From the NCBI GenBank assembly GCA_023423695.1, contig JAFAFA010000149.1, forward strand, positions 1 to 64,000: 64,000 nt of DNA, in the 5' to 3' direction. The stretch's first letter is position 1, and each line of letters starts with the position of its first letter. The translations under genes and the position numbers were made by a program. Below the pieces are notes generated by a model. That model saw only the letters and a list, made by a program, of their open reading frames with translations, had not been told where the DNA came from and made no database searches. Of the stretch, positions 1 to 8,208 are shown piece by piece. Source of the DNA: Pseudomonadota bacterium. GTDB taxonomy: Bacteria > Pseudomonadota > Alphaproteobacteria > Azospirillales > Azospirillaceae.

Positions 1-764
1 CCGAGACCGGCGCCGACGCCATCCGCATGGGCTCCGAGATCTTCCAGTCGCTGAAGAAGAAGCTGAAGGACGCCGGCCACAACACCAATGTCGGCGACGA
101 GGGCGGCTTCGCCCCCAACATCGGCTCGACCGATGAGGCGCTCGGCTTCGTCATGAAGGCCATCGAGGCCGCCGGCTACAAGCCGGGCGACGACGTGATG
201 CTGGCGCTCGACGCCGCCTCGACCGAGTTCTTCAAGAACGGCAAGTACGAACTGGCCGGCGAAGGCAAGTCGCTGTCGCCGGAGCAGATGGTCGCCTACT
301 GGTCCGATCTGGTCGGCCGCTTCCCGATCATCTCGATCGAGGACGGCATGGCGGAGGACGACTGGGAAGGCTGGAAGGCGCTGACCGACGCCATCGGCAG
401 CAAGGTGCAGCTGGTCGGCGACGACCTGTTCGTCACCAACCCGAAGCGTCTGGCCCAGGGCATCCGCCAAGGTGTCGCCAACTCGATCCTGGTGAAGGTC
501 AACCAGATCGGCACGCTGTCGGAGACGCTGGAAGCGGTGGATATGGCGCACAAGGCCGGCTACACCGCCGTGCTGTCGCACCGCTCGGGCGAGACCGAGG
601 ACAGCACCATCGCCGATCTGGCGGTCGCCACCAACTGCGGCCAGATCAAGACGGGCTCGCTGAGCCGCTCGGACCGCCTCGCCAAGTACAACCAGCTGAT
701 CCGCATCGAGGAGCAGCTCGGCGTCGCCGCCCGCTTCGCCGGCCGCGGCATCCTGAAGGCCTGA
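1..764 (+). CDS. eno: Enolase, C-terminal part (5' end outside window)
   Basis: Enolase interconverts 2-phosphoglycerate and phosphoenolpyruvate in glycolysis and gluconeogenesis. The frame is open from base 3, so the N-terminal part of the protein lies upstream of the window. About 254 residues are present. The family signature VGDEGGFAP carries the catalytic glutamate. GDDLFVTNP carries a Mg-binding aspartate. VKVNQIGTLSET contains the catalytic lysine, and SHRSGETED is the substrate-binding loop. The ending FAGRGILKA is typical of full-length enolases, so the C terminus is complete. A strong intrinsic terminator follows 17 bases after the stop, so the gene ends its transcription unit. Confidence 0.97.
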   Translation, partial: ETGADAIRMGSEIFQSLKKKLKDAGHNTNVGDEGGFAPNIGSTDEALGFVMKAIEAAGYKPGDDVMLALDAASTEFFKNGKYELAGEGKSLSPEQMVAYWSDLVGRFPIISIEDGMAEDDWEGWKALTDAIGSKVQLVGDDLFVTNPKRLAQGIRQGVANSILVKVNQIGTLSETLEAVDMAHKAGYTAVLSHRSGETEDSTIADLAVATNCGQIKTGSLSRSDRLAKYNQLIRIEEQLGVAARFAGRGILKA

Positions 765-780
765 GCGCAGTGAGTTGAGA

Positions 781-816
781 AAGCCCCTCTCCGGGATGCC
801 GGAGAGGGGCTTTTTT
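781..816 (+). terminator. Intrinsic terminator of eno
   Basis: A perfect 14-bp stem (781-794 with 799-812) with a GATG loop runs into a T tract at 811-816. It lies 17 bases after the enolase stop and before the converging depolymerase gene. Confidence 0.93.
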
Positions 817-857
817 ATTGGTGGCGTGCGGGCTTCGAGTGCCCCCGCCGCCGAACC

Positions 858-1922
858 TCACTCCCCGACCAGCGCGCTGATCATCTTGCGGACGGCGGTC
901 ATCTGGAAGCCGCCCTTGCGGGCGAAATCGTAGCCCGTGTAGCCGAACCAGTCCCAGCAGGCCTTGGGGTTGGAGGACGGCTTGGCGTTGGCGTCGATCT
1001 GCGGGTACAGCACGACGATGTTGTTGACGTCGGCCCAGCGGTTGTAGCCGGCGTTCACGGCGAAATGATCGCCGATCAGGTTCGACGCCATCTTGCAGCC
1101 GTGGAAGGCGACATGAATGCGGCAGGTCTGCTTGCCGCCCTCGCACGCTTCCGGAACATAGATGTAGCCGGTCTTCGCCATGCCGCTGCGGCTGGTATCG
1201 CCGACGAAGGGGGCCTGGTTGAACAGCTGCGGCTGGCCGGCCGCGGTGGGAGCGTTCGGAGTCTTGGCGTCGGCGTAGAAGAAGCGGACGATGGAGCCTG
1301 CCTGATCGTACTGGCAGTTGTTGATGTATTCGCTCTTCTCATCCTCTTTCGGGATGAAGTCGCAGGCCGCACCATAGCCGTCGGTGATGTAGGCATGCGC
1401 CGCCTTCGGCAGCTTCACATAGCTGACGTTCGCCTCCGCCACGCCCAGCGCCTTGTAGAACTGCTCGGTGGCGTCGGCGACCGGACGCTTCACCGTCAGG
1501 TCGTTGTCGCCGTTGAACAGGTAGATCTTCGACTGCGCCATGTTGGAGAGCGGGTCGATGTCCTTGGATTTTTCACGCTTCCTTGCGTTGGCGACCAGCG
1601 CATCGACGTCGGGTGGGCCCATCGCCACATCCATGCAGCGCTTCAGCGCCACCACCGCCGGAGCAATGCCACCTTCCGACACCTCGGCACAGGCATAGGG
1701 GCCGCCGGCGACAAGGCCGGCCGCCTTGACCAGACCCGAATAGGCGACCTGGAACTGGCCGGCCATGTAGGCGCCGGAGGAAATGCCCGACACCGTGGTC
1801 TGCGCCGGATCGATCTTCAGCCTCAGATCGGCCAGCCTGATCTGGGCCGCGGCGGGAAGCGGCGCCAGAACGACGAACGCCGCCAGCACCGATTTCAAAA
1901 TGACTTGCCTGGAAATGGTCAT
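858..1922 (-). CDS. PHB depolymerase, periplasmic or extracellular type
   Basis: A 354-residue alpha/beta hydrolase of the PHB depolymerase/esterase family, predicted to cleave poly-3-hydroxybutyrate or its oligomers outside the cytoplasm. A signal peptide (hydrophobic stretch ending PAAAQ) precedes the lipase box G-I-S-S-G, whose first serine (Ser48) is the expected nucleophile near the N terminus. NGDND (Asp around 139-141) and AAHAY (His176) fit the rest of the triad, and FHGC at 273-276 fits the oxyanion element, as in type II catalytic domains. I chose the ATG at 1922 because AAAGGTGA lies just upstream; an ATG at 1946 would add 8 residues and overlap the upstream gene. It lies 7 bases after a paralogue that lacks the catalytic residues, so the two are probably co-transcribed. 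Confidence 0.85.
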   Translation of the reverse strand: MTISRQVILKSVLAAFVVLAPLPAAAQIRLADLRLKIDPAQTTVSGISSGAYMAGQFQVAYSGLVKAAGLVAGGPYACAEVSEGGIAPAVVALKRCMDVAMGPPDVDALVANARKREKSKDIDPLSNMAQSKIYLFNGDNDLTVKRPVADATEQFYKALGVAEANVSYVKLPKAAHAYITDGYGAACDFIPKEDEKSEYINNCQYDQAGSIVRFFYADAKTPNAPTAAGQPQLFNQAPFVGDTSRSGMAKTGYIYVPEACEGGKQTCRIHVAFHGCKMASNLIGDHFAVNAGYNRWADVNNIVVLYPQIDANAKPSSNPKACWDWFGYTGYDFARKGGFQMTAVRKMISALVGE

Positions 1923-1929
1923 GGAAGGG

Positions 1930-2967
1930 TCACCTTTGCCCTGCAAGGGTTGTCAACATCGCATGGACAGCGGCGATCTGCGCCCCGCCCTTCGTCGCGT
2001 AATCCGTCCCCGTCGTGCCGATCCAATCCCAGCAGGCGATCGGGTCCGCCGAACGGCGGGGCGAAAGCTGCGGATAGAGCACGATCAGATTGTTGTTGGC
2101 CGCCCAGCGGTTGAAGCCGGCGCCGGTGGTCACCGCGTCGCCGACCTCCGCCACGGACTGGCGGCATCCGTGAAAGACGATATGCACGGCGCAGCCCGCT
2201 CCCGCCGAGCAGGCCGGCGGCACATAGACGTAGCCGGTCGGCGCCAGCCCGGTCCGTTCGGGATCGCCGAAGGGCGTCTGGTCGAAGGGGCTGGCTGCCG
2301 GCAGGTCCGGGGCCGGCGGATTCAGGCCGCCATAGATGTGCGACAGGATTCGTCCGGCCTGGTCATAGTCGCCACAGGCGTTGACATAGGGACTGCGGTT
2401 GGCGTTGCAGTCGTTGGGCCCGCCGGGGGAGATGAATCCGTTGCCGGCCTCCAGACCCGCTTCCAGGCGTATCCGGTTCGCCGGGACGCGGGCGGCGCGG
2501 TAGAAGGCCTCTGCCTCCTCCACCGCTTTGCGGTTCACCACCATGTCGGCCTGGCCGCTGAACAGGTACACCTGCGCCTCCGGCAGACGGTCGAGCGGAT
2601 CGATCGCCCCGGCGGCGGCCAGCGGCTGCGCCGCCTCGTACAGCGACTGCCCGCGCGGCCAGAGCGCGTTGCCCTGCATGCAGGACGCCGCCAGCAGCGG
2701 ATTTTCGGCGGCACAGAGGAAGGGGCCGCCGGCCACCAGGCCGACGCCGGTGATCTCGGTGGAATGGGCGACATGGAACTGGAGCGCCATGAAGGCACCC
2801 GCCGCCAGACCCGACGCCGAACTCTTCTCGACGACGACCTTGCGCGGCAGGAGCGGAGGCACCGGTTCACCGGCCCTGACGCCCGACCCATCAGCGAAAG
2901 CCGCAAGCAGCGTCAGCGCCGCAACCGATGCAACCAGGAAATTCCAGTCCCGCCGATACGATGCCAC
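1930..2967 (-). CDS. PHB-depolymerase-like protein lacking catalytic Ser and His
   Basis: A 345-residue secreted paralogue of the next gene, alignable over its whole length, with an N-terminal hydrophobic signal (VASVAALTLLAAF). The lipase box has become G-L-A-A-G: the nucleophile position is Ala55 (codon 2803-2805), read directly from the bases. The position matching the catalytic histidine is Asn176. The acidic position (Asp141) and the FHGC element are kept, as are the paired cysteines and the terminal CWDW block. The frame is intact, so this is not a decayed pseudogene. It is probably a non-hydrolytic polymer-binding or accessory protein; use of another nucleophile cannot be excluded. It is the first gene of the pair. 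Confidence 0.8.
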   Translation of the reverse strand: MASYRRDWNFLVASVAALTLLAAFADGSGVRAGEPVPPLLPRKVVVEKSSASGLAAGAFMALQFHVAHSTEITGVGLVAGGPFLCAAENPLLAASCMQGNALWPRGQSLYEAAQPLAAAGAIDPLDRLPEAQVYLFSGQADMVVNRKAVEEAEAFYRAARVPANRIRLEAGLEAGNGFISPGGPNDCNANRSPYVNACGDYDQAGRILSHIYGGLNPPAPDLPAASPFDQTPFGDPERTGLAPTGYVYVPPACSAGAGCAVHIVFHGCRQSVAEVGDAVTTGAGFNRWAANNNLIVLYPQLSPRRSADPIACWDWIGTTGTDYATKGGAQIAAVHAMLTTLAGQR

Positions 2968-3123
2968 CTGCTACGCCCCATCTCCGGTCACCAATGCGGA
3001 GGGTAGCAAGGCGATGATGTTTGTCTATCGAAAAGGACCAATAGCCATCCGCTGCACGCACATGCAGAAAGCATCACAACCTGTCCGGCTGCGGACGGGG
3101 CTGAATGGGGTTCGGTGGCCAAG

Positions 3124-3161
3124 CGAAAGGCCGGCGGAGCCCCCGCCCCGCCGGCCTTTCG
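3124..3161 (-). terminator. Hairpin downstream of the peroxiredoxin gene
   Basis: Perfect 14-bp arms (3124-3137 and 3148-3161) enclose a 10-base loop, 24 bases past the peroxiredoxin stop. The minus-strand 3' side reads CTTTCGCTT, so the U tract is weak. It is a probable terminator or 3' stabilising hairpin. Confidence 0.6.
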
Positions 3162-3185
3162 TCATCGGCCGCCGAATCGGCGGCT

Positions 3186-3719
3186 TCAGCCGCGCAGATA
3201 GGCCAGCACGGTCTCCGGCGAGGATTCGCCGTAGGGATCGCCGTTCTCGCCGTCGTCGTTGATGCCGGGCTCCTCGAACCACTTCTCGACAACGCCGTCC
3301 TTGACCACCATGGCATAGCGCCAGGACCGGAAGCCGAAGCCCAGATGATCCTTGTCGACCAGCATGCCCATGCGGCGGGTGAAGTGGCCCGAGCCGTCGG
3401 GGATCAGCTTGACCTTCTTCAGGTTCAGGCTCTTGCCCCACTGGAACATGACGAAGGCGTCGTTGACGCTGAGGCAATACACCTCGTCGACGCCGAGATC
3501 CTTGAACTCGTCGTAAAGCCGCTCGAAGGCCGGGCATTGCTCGTTGGAGCAGGTCGGCGTGAAGGCGCCGGGCAGGGAGAACAGGACGACGCGCTTGCCC
3601 TTGAACAGCTCGTCGCTGGCCACGTCCTGCCAACGGAACGGGTTGGGGCCGCCCACGCTTTCGTCGCGCACACGGGTCTTGAACACCACCGAGGGGACCT
3701 TGCGCCCTTCCATCGTCAT
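3186..3719 (-). CDS. Peroxiredoxin, Prx5 type
   Basis: A 177-residue redoxin-fold thiol peroxidase that reduces hydrogen peroxide and alkyl hydroperoxides in the cytoplasm. The active-site motif PGAFTPTCS is present, with the peroxidatic cysteine at Cys57. Further cysteines at Cys62 and Cys82 could serve for resolution. The conserved arginine is in FGFRSWRYAMVV, and the C-terminal part is typical of Prx5/AhpE-like hybrids. There is no fused glutaredoxin domain, so an external thiol donor is needed. The gene stands alone, with a strong hairpin after its stop and a divergent secretion operon upstream. Confidence 0.93.
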   Translation of the reverse strand: MTMEGRKVPSVVFKTRVRDESVGGPNPFRWQDVASDELFKGKRVVLFSLPGAFTPTCSNEQCPAFERLYDEFKDLGVDEVYCLSVNDAFVMFQWGKSLNLKKVKLIPDGSGHFTRRMGMLVDKDHLGFGFRSWRYAMVVKDGVVEKWFEEPGINDDGENGDPYGESSPETVLAYLRG

Positions 3720-4041
3720 CTCCGGCTATCGTTTCGACTGTATCGGCCAGTAGGGTGAGCCGCGCCGCATCCGGACCTTCCGGGCCGACGCCGGCCACGA
3801 TACCGGCTCCCCCCTTCTCCTCCAACCGGCAATAAGTCATGCACCCCCTTCCGGCAAAATGCCGCAAGACGGACCGTAAGAGCAGCCAAGACAGGGGTAG
3901 AGCTGCGCAAAAGTGGTGGCATCCCGTGGCAATCCTGTGACGCCCCCGAATGTTAAGCTCCCATTTACCAAGATCGCGTTCCCTGAGCTCGCCTGCATCC
4001 AGTGGGCACTGCGCCGACCGGTGACAATTGGAGGGCTCTTT
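3720..4041. other. Divergent intergenic region, no gene seen
   Basis: This 322-base gap separates the peroxiredoxin start from the type I secretion operon and must hold both promoters. I see no convincing gene, no clear -35/-10 pair and no long dyad. A good ribosome site, GGAGGG at 4030-4035, precedes the ATG at 4042. Confidence 0.5.
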
Positions 4042-5814
4042 ATGCCTATTTCGACCAAGTCTAACACTACGCAAGGGACCGGCATCGATAAGCCGGAAGC
4101 GGCTTTCAACCGCGGCTATTTTACCAGGGTACTTGTTAGCACCTTTATCTTCAGCGCCACCATCAATGCTCTGATGCTGGCCATGCCGCTTTATTCGCTT
4201 CAGGTGTTCAGCCGCGCCATTCCGTCCGGCAACTACGACACCCTGATCATGCTGACGCTCATCGTGGTCATCGCGCTGACCCTGAGCGGCGTGCTGGAAA
4301 TGGTGCGGTCGCGCCTGCTGGCCCGTGCCGGCAACGCGCTGGAGGTGCGGTGGCGCCGCCGGCTGACCGCCGACGCGCTGGACGCCGCCGGCCGCGGTCG
4401 TCCGGACAACGGCCCGCTCGCCGACCTGATGGAGCTGAAGGCCGCCTTCGGCCGTCCGTCGCTGCCGGCGCTGATGGATCTGCCCTGGGCTCCGCTCTAC
4501 GTCATCGGCATCTACGTGATCCATCCGATGCTGGCGCTGGTCCTGGTCGTGTCGATGGCGATCATGGCGGTGATGGGCTGGATCGGCTATGTGGCCGTCA
4601 AGGACGTCAACGACGAGAGCAAGCTGCCGGCCGGCCGCGCCCAGAAGCTGTTCGAGGCCCTCGCCTCCCGGTCCGACACCGTGCGCGGCCTGCGCATGGG
4701 CGACACCGCGCTGGATGCCGTCAACCGCGACTTCCTGACCGCCAGCGCCCTGCAGAACCAGGGCTACGAGCGCAGCGCCTCCATCGGCGCCGCCACCAAG
4801 TGGGTCCGCATGGTCCTGCAGATCGCCGTGACGGGCATCGGCGCCTGGCTGGTGATCGAGCAGCACCTGTCCTTCGGCGGCATGATCGCCACCTCGATGC
4901 TGGTCGGCCGCGGCCTCGCCCCGATCGAGCAGACCGCCGGCGCCTGGGGCGGGCTGGTCCGCTCCGCCCAGGCCGTCCGCCGCCTGCTGCCGCTGCTGAA
5001 GCGCCTGTCGCGTGAGCCGGAGCGTCCCGCCGTCCCGGTGGAGAGCGAGCGCCTGACCGTCGAGAACCTGCTGTTCGTCTCCCCCCGCGACCAGAAGCCG
5101 ATCCTGCGCAGCGTCAATCTCTCGATCGAGCCGGGCGAGACCGTCTGCATCGCCGGTCCCAACCGCTCGGGCAAGTCGGTCCTGGCCCGCCTGCTGGCCG
5201 GTGTCGCCCTCCCGTCGGCGGGAACGGTGCGGCTCGGCGGCCTGTCCGTCGCCACCCTGACTCCCGACGCTCCCGAACAGGGCATCGGCTACCTGCCGCA
5301 GCAGGTCGATCTCCTGCCCGGCAGCATCGCGGACAACATCGCCCGCTTCACCAGCGCCACCCGCGAACAGGTGGAAGAGGCCGCCAAGGCCGTCGGCATC
5401 CACGAGTGGATCGAAAGCCTCCCCATGGGCTACGAGACCGAGGTCAACGATCCGCTGTCCCCGATCACCGGCGCCAGCGCCCGCCTGATCGGCCTTGCCC
5501 GCGCCGCCTTCGGTCAGCCGCCGCTGCTCGTGCTGGATGAGCCGACCGCCGGCCTGGACGAATTGGGCATCAAGGCCGTCCGCGCCTTCGTGGCGGCCGC
5601 CAAGCAGCGCGGGGCGACGACCATCGTCATGACCCACGCCCCGGTCTTCGTCGACATGGCCGACCACACCTACGTCCTGAAGAACGGCATGGCGATGGAG
5701 CTGCCGCGTCCGGAGCAGCAGCAGGCCCAGCCCGGCGCCGTCAACCTCGCCCGCCTTCGCAATCTCGGCCCTCAGGCCGGTCCGTCCGCCGCCACGGCAG
5801 GTGCCGCCGGCTGA
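4042..5814 (+). CDS. Type I secretion ABC transporter (PrtD-like)
   Basis: A 590-residue inner-membrane exporter half-transporter that would power secretion of a protein substrate together with the next gene and an outer-membrane TolC-type channel. An N-terminal transmembrane domain (hydrophobic segments across about residues 30-300) is followed by an ATPase domain. Walker A is GPNRSGKS (372-379), Walker B is LLVLDEP with Asp499 and Glu500, and the H-loop is MTHAP. The usual C-loop LSGGQ is replaced by ITGAS (475-479), which is unusual. The ATG at 4042 is chosen because GGAGGG lies 6 bases upstream. It lacks the C39 peptidase domain of bacteriocin exporters. No RTX-type substrate gene or TolC gene lies nearby. 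Confidence 0.88.
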   Translation: MPISTKSNTTQGTGIDKPEAAFNRGYFTRVLVSTFIFSATINALMLAMPLYSLQVFSRAIPSGNYDTLIMLTLIVVIALTLSGVLEMVRSRLLARAGNALEVRWRRRLTADALDAAGRGRPDNGPLADLMELKAAFGRPSLPALMDLPWAPLYVIGIYVIHPMLALVLVVSMAIMAVMGWIGYVAVKDVNDESKLPAGRAQKLFEALASRSDTVRGLRMGDTALDAVNRDFLTASALQNQGYERSASIGAATKWVRMVLQIAVTGIGAWLVIEQHLSFGGMIATSMLVGRGLAPIEQTAGAWGGLVRSAQAVRRLLPLLKRLSREPERPAVPVESERLTVENLLFVSPRDQKPILRSVNLSIEPGETVCIAGPNRSGKSVLARLLAGVALPSAGTVRLGGLSVATLTPDAPEQGIGYLPQQVDLLPGSIADNIARFTSATREQVEEAAKAVGIHEWIESLPMGYETEVNDPLSPITGASARLIGLARAAFGQPPLLVLDEPTAGLDELGIKAVRAFVAAAKQRGATTIVMTHAPVFVDMADHTYVLKNGMAMELPRPEQQQAQPGAVNLARLRNLGPQAGPSAATAGAAG

Positions 5815-5891
5815 CCGCCGGCACCGCCCCCAGCTCCAAACCCCGAGCATCCGGCTAGCGACGCCCGACCCGACAGAGCCAAGGAAGTCCC

Positions 5892-7307
5892 ATGACCACG
5901 ATGACCACCAGTTTCCCCGCCCCGCTCTCCTCCGCCACCGGTCCCGAGACCCCCGCCCGCAAGCCTTCGCGCAAGACCGCGACCATCACCTCGATCCATG
6001 CGTTGCGGGCGGCGATGCCGGAAACGGGCGTGCGCGGCCTGCTGCTGGGCGGCTTCCTGGTCCTGGCGGTCGGCTTCGGCGGCATGACCGGCTGGGCGGC
6101 GGTGGCCCCGCTGCACAGCGCGATCAGCGCCGTGGGCTCGCTGGCCCCGGAGACAGGCCGCAAGGTGGTGAAGAACACCGAAGGCGGCGTGATCAGCGCC
6201 ATCCTGGTCAAGGAAGGCGACCGGGTGGAGGCCGGGCAGGTCCTGATGCGGCTGGACAGCACCGAGGCGCAGACCCGGCTTGAGATGCTGAACGTCGCCC
6301 TGTTCGACACGCTGGCGTCGGAAGCCCGCTTGACGGCCGAGCTGTTCGAGAAGCCGGCGATCGAGTGGCCGGCCGATCTGGCCGCCCGCCGCGCCAAGGA
6401 GCCCGCGGTCGACAACGCCATGCTGAACCAGGAGAAGCTGTTCCAGGTCCGCCGCAGCCAGCTGGAGACCGAGGCCAAGCTGACCCAGGATCGCATCGCC
6501 ACGCTGGGCGACGAGGTTCGCAGCCTGGAGAAGCAGCGCGCCTTCCTGGCTCGCGAGATCAAGCTGTCGGACGAGGATATCGATATCACCCAGGGCCTGC
6601 TCGACCGCGGCAACTCCACCCGCACCAAGCTGGTGGCGGCACAGAAGGAGAATGCCCAGCTGCACGCCCAGGACCATGAGCTGGAAGCCCGCATGTCGCA
6701 GTCGCGCCAGCAGGCGGTCGACGCCCAGGGCGATCTGGTCCGCCGCCGCAGCGACTTCCGCGAGAAGGTTCTGGTGGAGCTGGAGAAGGCCCGCGGCGAC
6801 GCCCAGAAGCTGACCGAGCAGATCCGCGACGCCAAGAACCGCCTGGACAACCGCACCATCAAGGCGCCGGATGCCGGTAACGTCGTGATCTACGGCCACC
6901 CGGCCGTCGGCGGCACCATCACCGCCAACGAACCGGTGCTGGACATCGTCCCCGACGACAAGGCCCTGCTGGCCGAGGTCCGCATCCAGCCGAAGGACAT
7001 CAAGTCGATGGCCGTCGACCTGCCGGTGAAGGTGCAGCTGACCGCCTATGACAGCCGCGTCGTCGGCACCATCGACGGCACCGTGTCCTACGTCTCGGCC
7101 GACCGCCTGACCGACAACGCCACCCGCCAGGATTATTATCTGGCCCGCATCCGCCTGAAGGACGCCGACTCCCACGAAGTCCGCCACCTGAAGATCAAGG
7201 CCGGCATGCCGGTGGAAGCCCGCATCGTGCTCTCCCCCCGCACCCCGCTGGACTACCTGATCCAGCCGCTGAGCCAGTCCTACGTGAAGGCGTTCATCCA
7301 GGAGTGA
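5892..7307 (+). CDS. Type I secretion membrane fusion protein (HlyD family)
   Basis: A 471-residue periplasmic adaptor that links the preceding ABC exporter to an outer-membrane channel. A short cytoplasmic N terminus precedes one membrane helix at about residues 46-70 (LLLGGFLVLAVGFGGMTGW). A lipoyl-like half (GGVISAILVKEGDRVEAGQVL) follows, then a long coiled coil at about 150-310, and the second lipoyl and beta-barrel parts (TIKAPDAGNVV, then VRIQPKDI). The C-terminal PLSQSY is typical of the family. AAGGAAG lies just upstream of the ATG. It is the second gene of a two-gene operon, 77 bases after the ABC gene; a REP-like repeat and a terminator follow it. Confidence 0.92.
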   Translation: MTTMTTSFPAPLSSATGPETPARKPSRKTATITSIHALRAAMPETGVRGLLLGGFLVLAVGFGGMTGWAAVAPLHSAISAVGSLAPETGRKVVKNTEGGVISAILVKEGDRVEAGQVLMRLDSTEAQTRLEMLNVALFDTLASEARLTAELFEKPAIEWPADLAARRAKEPAVDNAMLNQEKLFQVRRSQLETEAKLTQDRIATLGDEVRSLEKQRAFLAREIKLSDEDIDITQGLLDRGNSTRTKLVAAQKENAQLHAQDHELEARMSQSRQQAVDAQGDLVRRRSDFREKVLVELEKARGDAQKLTEQIRDAKNRLDNRTIKAPDAGNVVIYGHPAVGGTITANEPVLDIVPDDKALLAEVRIQPKDIKSMAVDLPVKVQLTAYDSRVVGTIDGTVSYVSADRLTDNATRQDYYLARIRLKDADSHEVRHLKIKAGMPVEARIVLSPRTPLDYLIQPLSQSYVKAFIQE

Positions 7308-7322
7308 TGGGCGGGAAGTTAA

Positions 7323-7429
7323 CCCCCCACCCTAACCCTCCCCCGCTGGGCGGGGGAGGAGACTGCCGCCGAACGCCGACAAAGCTCCAATCCCCTCCCC
7401 CGCCCAGCGGGGGAGGGGCAGGGTGGGGG
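7323..7429. repeat. Inverted pair of a GC-rich REP-like element
   Basis: Two nearly identical copies of a roughly 37-base element lie in opposite orientation (7323-7359 and 7392-7429), 32 bases apart. Each contains its own small palindrome, CCCCCGCTGGGCGGGGG. They differ at about two positions. The arrangement resembles a REP/BIME unit, between the fusion-protein gene and the terminator. Confidence 0.8.
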
Positions 7430-7456
7430 CAATCGGAGCCGATACGCCCCACACAG

Positions 7457-7491
7457 AAAAAGCCCCCGGCCATCCGGCTCGGGGGCTTTTT
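7457..7491. terminator. Bidirectional intrinsic terminator
   Basis: An 11-bp perfect stem (7457-7467 with 7481-7491) has A5 on its left and T5 on its right. It can therefore end transcription of the secretion operon on the plus strand and of the converging lipoprotein gene on the minus strand. Confidence 0.9.
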
Positions 7492-7505
7492 CGTTGCCCG
7501 GAAAC

Positions 7506-7922
7506 TCAGCCCCTGCCCGGCCGCAAATCCGGCCGCGGCGGGACCGCCATCGGGGTGGGAAGCGGCTCCGGCACCTGGATCGCCTCCGTCCGCTCCTTGG
7601 TGCGGCGAGATGCCGCACGGTCCTGCGCCAGACGGTCCATCGCCTGCTGGCGCTCCGCTTCCGTGGTCAGATCGGTCGGGCGCGGGGGAACGGTGCCCAG
7701 ATTGGGATATTCCGTGTGCTCGCCGGTCATGCCACGGATGGGCGACGTATTGTCGCTGACCGGCGAGGGCTGGCCGGTGACGGCGCCCAGAAGGCCGGTG
7801 TCCAGCGCCCGGTCGCTGCAGGACGACAGCCCGAAAACCATTGGCATTACAAAGATCAGGGCGCCGAACACCCGTCCGACCGCCGCGATGCCCCGACCGC
7901 CCTCCTGAATGCCCGTCACCAT
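7506..7922 (-). CDS. Small predicted lipoprotein, unknown function
   Basis: About 138 residues. A basic N terminus and a hydrophobic stretch (GALIFVMPMVFGL) end in a lipobox-like LSSC, so the mature protein should be lipidated. The rest is proline-rich and low in structure, with the segment YPNLGTVPPRPTD followed by a short charged helix (AERQQAMDRLAQDRA). That segment resembles proline-rich linkers seen in envelope proteins of Rhodospirillales, but I cannot assign a family. The start is uncertain: ATG at 7925, ATG at 7922 or GTG at 7919 all follow a GGGGAAGG purine run. The gene stands alone, divergent from phaC and ended by the shared terminator. Confidence 0.65.
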   Translation of the reverse strand: MVTGIQEGGRGIAAVGRVFGALIFVMPMVFGLSSCSDRALDTGLLGAVTGQPSPVSDNTSPIRGMTGEHTEYPNLGTVPPRPTDLTTEAERQQAMDRLAQDRAASRRTKERTEAIQVPEPLPTPMAVPPRPDLRPGRG

Positions 7923-8208
7923 CATCCTTCCCCATGTCTGGCCGCGACGCAGCACTTGTGCGACGAACCGTGAAATGAAATGTTCACACCAGCGGTGTAT
8001 GAGAAGTCCCGGATTTCTCCTGCACCGCACCGGAAGGTCGGATTGCCGCACGCAACCCACAGCGACATGGTGCAGAACACACTCCGAACTCATCGACCGC
8101 AAGCCTGTATAGCCGCCCGTCCGCAAGGCCCAAAGCCCTAACTGAGCCATGCGGACGATGCCGACCGACGACGACGCGACACCCGCCCAAAGAAGAAGGA
8201 CCGTGCAC

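Noticed and set aside
3025..5850. Very long open minus-strand frame opposite the type I secretion ABC gene
   Set aside because: It is antisense to well-supported genes, is rich in Gly/His/Asp/Arg low-complexity sequence and has no recognisable domain. Such frames arise from high GC at third positions.
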